Shown here: positions 18,349 to 25,554 of the stretch, one piece after another | Layout of the letters: every line of letters starts with the position of its first letter | How positions within the stretch are numbered: the first letter of the stretch is position 1 | Source: Pinibacter sp031553495 | GTDB taxonomy: Bacteria; Bacteroidota; Bacteroidia; Chitinophagales; Chitinophagaceae | Direction: 5' to 3' | Assembly (NCBI GenBank): GCA_031553495.1 | Contig: JAVBLN010000011.1 | Coordinates: 1-64,000 of the forward strand | Length of the DNA stretch: 64,000 bases | Translations under genes and position numbers: made by a program | The notes under the pieces: generated by a model | What the model was told of the DNA's origin: nothing | The model's database searches: none | What the model saw: the letters and a program-made list of their open reading frames with translations, nothing else

Positions 18349-18546
18349 GCTTGCCAGTACTAAAACACCGGCAACTTGTAACTTGTAACCTGTAACCAGC
18401 GACTTGCCCCGCACAATAGCATTCCAACTGTACAAGTGAGTGACACAACGATGCTCAATAGTAGCACTACCGCCGACACCAACAATCTGAAATCTGAAAT
18501 TTGAGATTTTAAATTCTTTATACAGGATTTGCTATAAAACACCGTC
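18349..18546. repeat. Tandem duplication, unit 2
   Basis: The edges match unit 1 almost base for base (TTGCCAGTACTAAAACACCG on the left, and CCAACAATCTGAAATCTGAA onwards on the right). The array between the left edge and the core differs in both sequence (CTTGTAACTTGTAACCTGTA) and length. Confidence 0.85.
18407..18480 (-). repeat. Core repeat, GTG subfamily, copy 8
   Basis: Minus-strand copy inside duplication unit 2, with a diverged right direct repeat (CAGTTGGAATGCTATTG on the minus strand). Confidence 0.9.
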
Positions 18547-19279
18547 CGCATTTCTTCAGGAAAGCTCAAAATAAAGCATCTCAAGTATCAAATATCAAAT
18601 CTAAAGCAGCTATAATTAGGCCTTTTGCGATACCAGCAATAACAGGTTTTTTATGTAGTTTCATAAAACTATAGGAACTTAAAATCAAATGCTTATATAG
18701 GCCATTTAATATTTTATTAGGTTATAATAAAAAAATATACTAAGTTCATGTGTTAAAACCATTGAAACCTTCTGAGCAGACCCGTTTATGAAGTATTATA
18801 CTTTACCACTATTAGAACCCTAAACATTGCCGTGTTTTAATAGAATTAACTGCACCTGTGACCAAGGAATAATATAAACATCATAATTGTTTAAGGATAG
18901 TATATTGTGTCTGAAGGGATTTTAAGTGTTACCAAAACAAATTAAAATTCTTGCGGACATTCTTGGATATTTTATGTAGTATGGTTGAATAACAAGCCTC
19001 CCCAATGTGTCATAACACTTATGATGTGAGTGTAATAATGTAATAGTGAAATAATTTTTGAAAATGAACTTCAACACCATCAAACTGTAGGCGCTTGCTA
19101 ACTGTTTGAACATGCTGTGTGTGCATTGCAAGTGATTTTGATAGTCCTGTAAGTTTATGAAATGAGAGATATGGTTATAGTGAAGCCATTGTCTTAACAG
19201 AACATGATGAACTGTTTTTGAAAAAAACGGTTTAACAACATATTTCTATTTACTAATTATTAACAGAAAACTCTCAGTT

Positions 19280-20839
19280 ATGACTCTAGAAGAGAAAATC
19301 GAACAATTATTAAACAAACGAAAGGAAGCTAAACTCGGTGGAGGTCAAAAAAGAATTGACGCTCAACACAAAAAAGGGAAGCTTACAGCACGCGAACGTT
19401 TAGAACTGTTACTTGACGAAGGCAGTTTTGAAGAATTTGACATGTTTGTAACACACCGTTGTCGTGATTTTGGAATTGATGAAGACAAGCCGCTTTCTGA
19501 CGGAGTAATTACCGGATTCGGTACAATTGACGGAAGGCTTGTGTATGTTTTTTCGCAAGACTTTACAGTATTTGGCGGTTCGCTAAGCGAAATGTTTGCC
19601 AAGAAAATATGTAAGGTAATGGATCAGGCAATGAAAGTTGGCGCTCCTGTAATTGGTATAAACGATTCTGGTGGAGCCCGCATCCAGGAAGGTGTTCAGA
19701 GCCTTGCCGGATATGCTGAAATATTTGAACGAAACATTCTTGCATCCGGGGTGGTACCTCAAATATCCGCGATTTTCGGACCTTGCGCAGGTGGAGCGGT
19801 ATATAGCCCTGCTCTTACAGACTTTATACTGATGTCGAAAAAGAATAGTTACATGTTTGTAACCGGACCGAAAGTGGTGCAAACCGTAACTGCAGAAACC
19901 GTTACAGATGAAGAACTGGGAGGCGCTGTAGTACATAGTTCAAAATCGGGAGTGGCGCATTTTGTAGCTGAAGACGAACAGGAAGGTTTGCTGATGCTGC
20001 GTAAGCTACTTGAATTCCTGCCACAAAATAACATGGAAGATCCTCCAATGGTTCCATGTGATGATCCGATTAACAGATTGGATGAATCTCTTGATCACAT
20101 TATACCGGAAAGCGCTAATAAGCCATATGATGTAAAAGATATTATTCATGCAATAGCAGATAACAACGAGTTTTTCGAAGTATCAAAAGATTTCGCTCCA
20201 AATATAGTAACCGGTTATGCCCATTTCGGAGGCATGTCTGTTGGTATAGTTGCCAATCAGCCAAATTACCTGGCCGGAGTACTTGATATTAATGCATCCC
20301 GCAAAGCAGGCCGTTTTGTAAGATTCTGCGACGCGTTTAATATTCCAATTCTTACATTGGTAGATGTTCCGGGGTTCCTGCCGGGCACATCCCAGGAATA
20401 TGGTGGCATTATCATTCACGGTGCCAAACTGCTATACGCTTATGGAGAAGCAACTGTTCCAAAAATTACAGTCGTGCTTCGCAAAGCATATGGCGGCGCT
20501 TATGATGTGATGAGTTCAAAACATTTACGTGGAGATATTAACTACGCTTGGCCGTCAGCCGAAATTGCGGTGATGGGAGCCAAAGGCGCTACTGAAATTC
20601 TTTACAACAAAAAGCTGGCCACCATCGAAGATCAGCAGGAAAGAAACGAAATGCTGCGAAGCTTCGAAAACGAATATCAAAATAAATTTGCTAACCCATA
20701 CGATGCTGCCTCTAACGGATTTATAGATGATGTGATTGTTCCGCGTAATACACGTTTCCGTATAATAAGAGCACTTCAGGCGTTGGCAACCAAAAAAGAT
20801 ACAAACCCTGCTAAGAAGCATGGCAATGTTCCATTCTAA
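19280..20839 (+). CDS. mmdA: Carboxyltransferase subunit of Na+-pumping methylmalonyl-CoA-type decarboxylase
   Basis: 519 residues, the normal length for the family of propionyl-CoA carboxylase beta and methylmalonyl-CoA decarboxylase alpha subunits. The two crotonase-like halves are clear: GINDSGGARIQEGV and GPCAGGAVYSPALTDFILM in the first, and DVPGFLPGTSQEYGGIIIHGAKLLYAY and RKAYGGAYDVMSSKHLRGD in the second. It would move the carboxyl group from the acyl-CoA to biotin on the product of the gene at 21146. There is no biotin carboxylase gene nearby, and a membrane beta subunit follows, so a decarboxylase fits better than a carboxylase. It is the first gene of a six-gene plus-strand operon. 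The substrate (methylmalonyl-CoA) is inferred from the family. Confidence 0.85.
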   Translation: MTLEEKIEQLLNKRKEAKLGGGQKRIDAQHKKGKLTARERLELLLDEGSFEEFDMFVTHRCRDFGIDEDKPLSDGVITGFGTIDGRLVYVFSQDFTVFGGSLSEMFAKKICKVMDQAMKVGAPVIGINDSGGARIQEGVQSLAGYAEIFERNILASGVVPQISAIFGPCAGGAVYSPALTDFILMSKKNSYMFVTGPKVVQTVTAETVTDEELGGAVVHSSKSGVAHFVAEDEQEGLLMLRKLLEFLPQNNMEDPPMVPCDDPINRLDESLDHIIPESANKPYDVKDIIHAIADNNEFFEVSKDFAPNIVTGYAHFGGMSVGIVANQPNYLAGVLDINASRKAGRFVRFCDAFNIPILTLVDVPGFLPGTSQEYGGIIIHGAKLLYAYGEATVPKITVVLRKAYGGAYDVMSSKHLRGDINYAWPSAEIAVMGAKGATEILYNKKLATIEDQQERNEMLRSFENEYQNKFANPYDAASNGFIDDVIVPRNTRFRIIRALQALATKKDTNPAKKHGNVPF

Positions 20840-20850
20840 AAAAAAGCATC

Positions 20851-21126
20851 ATGAGTTTTTTCTTCAAAAAAAAGTCAAAACCGGCAGATACGGAAGCCGC
20901 TCCTGTTCAGCAACAGCAAGCTGTTGAAGTTGTTAATGAACATGACGACGTTGCCGCTATCATAGCACTTGCTCTTTCAATGTATATCAACAAAGAAAAA
21001 GAGCATCAGAATGCTACAATTACAATTGAACGTATGGTAAAACCTTATTCTCCATGGAGTTCTAAAATACATGGACTAAGGCAACAGCCAATACGCATAC
21101 CCGGTTTAAGATCAAAAATTTACTAG
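20851..21126 (+). CDS. OadG-like C-terminal tail protein (possible split gamma/delta subunit)
   Basis: 91 residues, 11 nt after mmdA. It lacks any membrane helix: a basic start (MSFFFKKKSK), a Gln/Ala linker, then a domain (HDDVAAIIALALSMYI, later TIERMVKPYSPWSSKIHGLR) that resembles the cytoplasmic tail of Bacteroidota OadG/MmdD subunits. The membrane helix that such subunits normally carry at their N-terminus is instead encoded in the 46-residue gene at 23887, the last gene of the operon. I infer that one ancestral subunit has been divided. It could alternatively be a distinct accessory protein. Confidence 0.6.
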   Translation: MSFFFKKKSKPADTEAAPVQQQQAVEVVNEHDDVAAIIALALSMYINKEKEHQNATITIERMVKPYSPWSSKIHGLRQQPIRIPGLRSKIY

Positions 21127-21145
21127 TGTTTTAAACTATCAACAA

Positions 21146-21589
21146 ATGGAAAAATTAAAATTCACTCTAAAAAATAAACAATACGAGGTTGAAGTTTCCG
21201 GTATTGTGAACAATATAGCTACTGTGGTGGTGAATGGCGAAACTTACGAAATAGAAGTAGATCGCCAGGTGGTACGCCAGGAAAACGCTCCTTCAAATAA
21301 TACTAAGCCTGCGGCTCAAAACGGTACACCTGCAAAGGCTACACCGGCAGTTGCAGCGCCACCTTCCGGAGGCGGAACCGGTTTTGTTAAATCTCCTTTA
21401 CCGGGTAAAATACTTGACATTTTTGTTAAGCCCGGTGATAAAGTAACTCATGGGCAAACAGTACTGTGCCTGGAAGCGATGAAAATGGAAAATAACATTA
21501 ATTCCGATCTGGAAGGTGTTGTTATTGCCATTCACGCTCACAAAGGCGATACAGTATTGGAAGGTCATAAGATTATTGAAATCGGCTAA
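21146..21589 (+). CDS. mmdC: Biotin carrier subunit of the decarboxylase
   Basis: 147 residues. An N-terminal beta part (1-45), a Pro/Ala/Asn/Thr-rich flexible linker (about 46-78), then a biotinyl domain with the canonical attachment motif CLEAMKMENN, Lys113 being the biotinylated residue. It carries CO2 between the carboxyltransferase (19280) and the membrane beta subunit (22711). It is 20 nt downstream of the OadG-tail gene. Confidence 0.9.
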   Translation: MEKLKFTLKNKQYEVEVSGIVNNIATVVVNGETYEIEVDRQVVRQENAPSNNTKPAAQNGTPAKATPAVAAPPSGGGTGFVKSPLPGKILDIFVKPGDKVTHGQTVLCLEAMKMENNINSDLEGVVIAIHAHKGDTVLEGHKIIEIG

Positions 21590-21643
21590 TTTAACATTCC
21601 AATAAAATAGGGTAAAAACAAGTATTAACTCAAAAAAATCAAC

Positions 21644-22693
21644 ATGGCACCAATTACTATGTTCTGGTTGTCTTTTGTTGTTCTTTTTCTTGTGGTAGTA
21701 ACAATTGATCTGTACGTTACCGACCACAGGAAAGGAGAAATGAAAATTAAAACAGCCTTACGTTGGACATCTCTCTGGATATCACTGGCACTTCTTTACG
21801 GAGTAGCCATATATTTTTTCTTTCCACAAAATCCGGACAGCCTGAAAAAAACATCGGAGGTAATGGCTATCAAATTTGTTTCAGGTTATCTAACGGAATA
21901 TTCTCTTTCAGTAGATAATCTGTTTGTATTTGTTATGATCTTTTCGTTGATGGCGGTACATCCGAAAAATCAGCCAAGACTTCTAAAACTAGGAATTCTG
22001 TTATCAATAGCGCTTCGCATATTATTTATAATTGCAGGAATGGAATTGATCCAAAGATTTCACTGGATTATTTATGTGTTTGGCGTTATACTGGTATGGA
22101 CAGCATATAAAATGGCATTCACGAAAGATGAAGACCAGGTTGATCCTACCAAAAACATTTTATACCGCGGAGCATCAAGATTATTTCCAATTGATCCGGA
22201 CAAAGACAATCCGCATTTCATGCACAAAATTGGAGGTAAATGGCATATAACATCCGTGTTCCTCGTGTTTTTGGTAATCGGCTCTACAGATGTGCTCTTT
22301 GCCATAGATTCCATTCCGGCTATCATTGGGGTAATTAAAGAAGGAACGGCAAAAGTGCTTACTCCTCCGGAAGAAGACTTTATAGCTATTACGTCAAACG
22401 TGTTTGCCGTGATGGGATTAGTATCATTATTCTTTGCACTGAAAGGCATTATGAAAATGTTCCGCTACTTAAAACATGGCGTGAGCTTCATACTTTTCTT
22501 TATTGGTGCAAAAATGTTGTTATCATATTTCAGCCCGGTAGAACATTTCTTCGCCAACCATTCCTGGGTTTCCCTCACCGTTATAATCGGCACTCTCGCA
22601 TTTTCAATTCTCCTCTCTCTTGTGATAGCAGAGAAAAAAGAAATTGAAGATCTGGAAGAAGAAATTGAAGAACTAAAAGAAGAAATCAGGTAA
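21644..22693 (+). CDS. TerC-family integral membrane protein
   Basis: 349 residues, about 9 membrane helices. VSGYLTEYSLSVDNLFVFVMIF and IGSTDVLFAIDSIPAIIGV are the paired acidic-residue motifs of TerC-family proteins (metal-ion export or membrane metallation roles are known for relatives such as Alx and YceF). The C-terminus is a charged coiled-coil-like Glu/Lys tail. It sits between the biotin carrier (54 nt before) and the beta subunit (18 nt after) of the Na+ pump, so it is almost certainly co-transcribed. Why it belongs there is unknown. Confidence 0.9.
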   Translation: MAPITMFWLSFVVLFLVVVTIDLYVTDHRKGEMKIKTALRWTSLWISLALLYGVAIYFFFPQNPDSLKKTSEVMAIKFVSGYLTEYSLSVDNLFVFVMIFSLMAVHPKNQPRLLKLGILLSIALRILFIIAGMELIQRFHWIIYVFGVILVWTAYKMAFTKDEDQVDPTKNILYRGASRLFPIDPDKDNPHFMHKIGGKWHITSVFLVFLVIGSTDVLFAIDSIPAIIGVIKEGTAKVLTPPEEDFIAITSNVFAVMGLVSLFFALKGIMKMFRYLKHGVSFILFFIGAKMLLSYFSPVEHFFANHSWVSLTVIIGTLAFSILLSLVIAEKKEIEDLEEEIEELKEEIR

Positions 22694-22710
22694 CCAAAAA
22701 AATTAAACAA

Positions 22711-23868
22711 ATGAATTTTCAAGATTTATTACCCGCCCTGTACAACATTACATGGCAACACTTAGTAATGATATGTGTAGGATTTACACTTATCTATCTT
22801 GCCATTGCCAAAGAGTATGAACCTACCCTTTTGTTACCAATGGGGTTTGGCGCTATATTGGTAAATATACCATTGTCCACAGCTATCAGCCATATTGATC
22901 CAGCAACCGGTAAAGCGATTGAAGGTTCAATAGAAGGCGCGTTAACCATTTTATATAATGCAGGTATTCAAACAGAATTATTTCCATTATTAATATTCAT
23001 TGCCATTGGTGCAATGATCGATTTTGCTCCGTTATTTAGAAATCCGTTCCTGCTGCTCTTTGGCGCCGCCGCTCAGTTTGGTATATTCTTTACAATGATA
23101 GCCGCCACCATGATGGGCTTCGATTTAAAAGAAGCCGCATCTATTGGTATTATTGGCGCTGCCGACGGACCAACTTCCATTTTTGTGTCATCGCAATTTG
23201 CACCGCATTTGTTAGGGCCCATTTCAGTCGCGGCATATTCCTACATGGCGTTGGTGCCCATAATACAACCACCGGTAGTAAGATTGCTGACATCAAGAAA
23301 AGAACGCCTCATTCGTATGGAAAGCCATTCCAAACCGGTATCACGAGCTGCGCTTATATTATTCCCAATTACAGTTACGGTGATTGCAGGCGTCATTGCG
23401 CCTTCTTCCATCGCACTAATAGGATTTTTGATGTTTGGAAATTTAATTCGCGAATGTGGAGTGTTAAATAAATTATCGCTCTCCGCTCAAAACGAATTGG
23501 CCAGTCTTGTTACCATTTTACTTGGTATAAGTATAGCAAGCACTATGACTGCAGAAAGATTTGTAAAGCTTGAAACCCTTATGATCATTGGATTGGGATT
23601 GATAGCTTTTATCTTCGACACTTTTGGTGGTGTAATGTTTGCAAAACTGGTAAACGTGTTCAGGCCGGAAGGAAAAAAGATAAATCCAATGATTGGTGCA
23701 TGTGGCATATCGGCATTCCCGATGTCTGCACGTGTTATTCATACAATGGGACAAAAAGAAGATAAGTTCAACTTTTTGTTGATGCACGCGGTAAGTACAA
23801 ACGTGGGTGGACAAATTGGTTCTGTGGTGGCCGGAGGTTTAATACTTGCGCTGGTTCCATTATTCTAA
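22711..23868 (+). CDS. mmdB: Na+-translocating decarboxylase beta subunit (OadB/MmdB)
   Basis: 385 residues with about ten membrane helices. The motif GIIGAADGPTSIFVSSQFAP, followed by YSYMALVPIIQPPVVR, is the conserved region holding the essential Asp and the Na+ path in OadB-type subunits, and GEGxL-like helices precede it. It decarboxylates carboxybiotin and pumps Na+ outward. It is part of the mmd operon, 18 nt after the TerC gene. Confidence 0.92.
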   Translation: MNFQDLLPALYNITWQHLVMICVGFTLIYLAIAKEYEPTLLLPMGFGAILVNIPLSTAISHIDPATGKAIEGSIEGALTILYNAGIQTELFPLLIFIAIGAMIDFAPLFRNPFLLLFGAAAQFGIFFTMIAATMMGFDLKEAASIGIIGAADGPTSIFVSSQFAPHLLGPISVAAYSYMALVPIIQPPVVRLLTSRKERLIRMESHSKPVSRAALILFPITVTVIAGVIAPSSIALIGFLMFGNLIRECGVLNKLSLSAQNELASLVTILLGISIASTMTAERFVKLETLMIIGLGLIAFIFDTFGGVMFAKLVNVFRPEGKKINPMIGACGISAFPMSARVIHTMGQKEDKFNFLLMHAVSTNVGGQIGSVVAGGLILALVPLF

Positions 23869-23886
23869 CATCTAAATGTATTAATC

Positions 23887-24027
23887 ATGATATTATTAAC
23901 AGCAAAAGCAACCTCAGATGCATTAAGCATAACGGGAGTTGGCATGACTGCAATATTTATTTTTATGGCGATCTTCTATATCTCAATTCGCCTGATCGTA
24001 AAGTATTTTCCAAGCAAAGAAGAGTAA
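23887..24027 (+). CDS. 46-residue single-helix protein, OadG-type membrane anchor
   Basis: A short gene 18 nt after mmdB. It encodes ALSITGVGMTAIFIFMAIF and then YISIRLIVKYFPSKEE, which is the standard N-terminal helix of OadG/MmdD gamma subunits (the GxGMTxIFIF pattern) and stops right after it. The usual cytoplasmic tail is absent and appears to be encoded separately at 20851. It probably anchors and assembles the decarboxylase in the membrane. Confidence 0.75.
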   Translation: MILLTAKATSDALSITGVGMTAIFIFMAIFYISIRLIVKYFPSKEE

Positions 24028-24097
24028 ACAATTCTTAGGCTCAGGCTCTAAAATAATATACTTCGCATGGTATAAAATGTGCTGCTATTTTTTTGGG

Positions 24098-24168
24098 ACC
24101 GGCGGTAGTGCTACTATTAAGCATCGTTGTGTCACTCACTTGTACGATAGTAATGCTATTGGGCGGGG
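24098..24168 (+). repeat. Core repeat, GTG subfamily, copy 9
   Basis: Full copy preceded by a T run and GGGACCGGCGG. It forms the left arm of a composite inverted element with the copy at 24254-24321. Confidence 0.9.
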
Positions 24169-24187
24169 GTAGCAGCAAATATAAAAG

Positions 24188-24240
24188 AGATGTCAGAAGT
24201 CAGAAAGCCAATTCTCTATAACTTCTGATTTCTGACATCT
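24188..24240. repeat. Long hairpin between two inverted core repeats
   Basis: AGATGTCAGAAGTCAGAA (24188-24205) pairs with TTCTGATTTCTGACATCT (24223-24240) at 17 of 18 positions. It lies centrally between core copies 9 and 10. Confidence 0.85.
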
Positions 24241-24253
24241 TCATTTAACTTGC

Positions 24254-24321
24254 ACAATAGCATTACTACCGTACAAGTGAGTGACACAACAGAAGCCCAA
24301 TCAGGGTACTGCTGCCGGTTC
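24254..24321 (-). repeat. Core repeat, GTG subfamily, copy 10
   Basis: Minus-strand copy with a diverged left half (TACCCTGATTGGGCTTCT) resembling the copy at 7968. It faces copy 9. Confidence 0.85.
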
Positions 24322-24404
24322 CAAAATAATAAACTAAAATTTTACGCTACTGAAAATTTTGAAATAATACACCTGCCCTCTTTAAAGGTTAGCTGTTTTG
24401 TCAA

Positions 24405-24412
24405 TAACTTTG
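24405..24412 (+). promoter_or_regulatory. Likely -7 element TAACTTTG
   Basis: It matches TAnnTTTG 22 nt before the DUF4241 start. The -33 region reads TTTA (24381-24384) at 20-nt spacing, so it is a fair but imperfect promoter. Confidence 0.45.
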
Positions 24413-24434
24413 TTTAACAATATAAACATACACT

Positions 24435-25067
24435 ATGGCACAACTGACAATACCCTATTTTTTAGAAAAGGCCTTCAATAATGGTTTTGTTTACGTTGTC
24501 GATGAAAATATAAAATACGAATTTTATGTTTTTGATATCGGTATTTTAAATGTGAATGACGGCATAATTGTGGCCTGCGATCCATTTCTGCATAATAAAC
24601 ATTTGCCATTTACCACTCAGTTTCCTGTAGGCAGATTTCCTGTTCAACTGGCAATTGCTACAACAAATAATGAGGAAAAAGTTTCCTTTGCAAGAATTAA
24701 ATTTTCTGATAACAACCCTGTCAAGTGGCAGTTGGCTGTATGCGACCAGCAACATATTGAAGAATTACGCGAAGGTGAAATTTTTGGATATGCCGTAGAC
24801 TCGGGATCCGGCGCCTATATGGATACCTCAGGTGCAAAAGAATTAAAACATTATTTAAGTGTGAAAGCTAGTTCCATTCATATGCTGCTGGCGGAAATGG
24901 AAAAAAATCATCGTTCCACATGGGATTGGTTGATGTGGGAAAAGAATGATTGCAATGCCGCTTTGTTCACTGCCGGATACGGCGAAGGCTATTACGCAAC
25001 ATATATCGGATATGATGATGCCGGTAATATTTGCAGGCTGGTAACAGATTTTGAAGTGATAGAGTAA
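24435..25067 (+). CDS. DUF4241 protein
   Basis: 210 residues, soluble, no signal peptide. The pattern EIFGYAVDSGSGAYMDTSGAKEL followed by GEGYYATYIGYDDAGNICRLVTDFEVIE is the hallmark of the DUF4241 family, whose function is unknown. It is a single gene with its own promoter after the repeat pair. Conserved Asp and Gly residues could suggest an enzyme, but nothing more can be said. Confidence 0.8.
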   Translation: MAQLTIPYFLEKAFNNGFVYVVDENIKYEFYVFDIGILNVNDGIIVACDPFLHNKHLPFTTQFPVGRFPVQLAIATTNNEEKVSFARIKFSDNNPVKWQLAVCDQQHIEELREGEIFGYAVDSGSGAYMDTSGAKELKHYLSVKASSIHMLLAEMEKNHRSTWDWLMWEKNDCNAALFTAGYGEGYYATYIGYDDAGNICRLVTDFEVIE

Positions 25068-25148
25068 GTTTGAAAACCATTATGTACATTGCAGTTGGCT
25101 CATGAATTGGCAAAGTTTAATTTGCCTCTTAAACAAAACTGTAGAAAA

Positions 25149-25496
25149 ATGAAAGAATTTCTTTTAATATTCAGAATGGATATTCTTACTCCGGAAGCCC
25201 AGCCAACACAGGAACAAATGAACGTGTACATGCAGGATTGGATGCAATGGATAAATAGTATTGCCGATAATGGAAAACTGGCCGAAGGCGGCAATCATCT
25301 CGCATATTATGGCAAAGTATTGCGCCCCGGCAATGTTGTTGAAAACACTCCTTATGTTGCAAACAACGAATCTGTTGCAGGCTACATCATCGTGAATGCG
25401 AAAGATATCGACGACGCAGTTTCGCTTGCCCGCAAATGTCCTATTATACAAGGCAAAGGAACAAGCGTGGAAGTGAGGGAAGTAGCTGCCGGCTGA
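25149..25496 (+). CDS. YciI-like protein
   Basis: 115 residues from the ATG at 25149. The open frame begins 20 codons earlier without a good start. The sequence MKEFLLIFRMD, later HLAYYGKVLRPGNVV and AGYIIVNAKDIDDAVSLARKCPII, fits the YciI/DGPF ferredoxin-like fold, small proteins of largely unknown role. It lies between the DUF4241 and aspartate kinase genes on the same strand. Confidence 0.7.
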   Translation: MKEFLLIFRMDILTPEAQPTQEQMNVYMQDWMQWINSIADNGKLAEGGNHLAYYGKVLRPGNVVENTPYVANNESVAGYIIVNAKDIDDAVSLARKCPIIQGKGTSVEVREVAAG

Positions 25497-25518
25497 TACA
25501 CCCACCAGCTTCGCTTTC

Positions 25519-25549
25519 TTTGCACCTTACTGCGTAATTTATACCTTCG
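25519..25549 (+). promoter_or_regulatory. Strong Bacteroidota promoter for aspartate kinase
   Basis: TTTG (25519-25522), a 19-nt spacer, then TACCTTCG (25542-25549). The ATG is at 25555, where transcription would be expected to begin, so the message may be leaderless or nearly so. Confidence 0.6.
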
Positions 25550-25554
25550 TGCAC

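Larger units (their letters stand above)
17547..19279. other. 1.7-kb gene-free region rich in repeats
   Basis: The left two thirds hold GGGCAGT arrays (17722-17745), core copy 6 (17872-17943), a TCTCGCAC/GTGCGAGA dyad (17970-18022), a tandem duplication (18053-18268 and 18349-18546) containing core copies 7 and 8, and a perfect hairpin (18276-18308). The right third (about 18600-19279) is plain AT-rich DNA upstream of the decarboxylase operon. The only open frame there (minus, 18922-19131) shows no recognisable protein features. No tRNA or other RNA gene was recognised. Confidence 0.7.

Noticed and set aside
18107..18584. Minus-strand open frames in the 18-kb repeat cluster
   Set aside because: They consist entirely of repeat and array DNA, and the same frames are broken in other copies.
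19280..20839. Propionyl-CoA carboxylase beta subunit as first choice
   Set aside because: There is no biotin carboxylase gene nearby, and a membrane Na+-pump beta subunit is in the operon, so a decarboxylase fits better.
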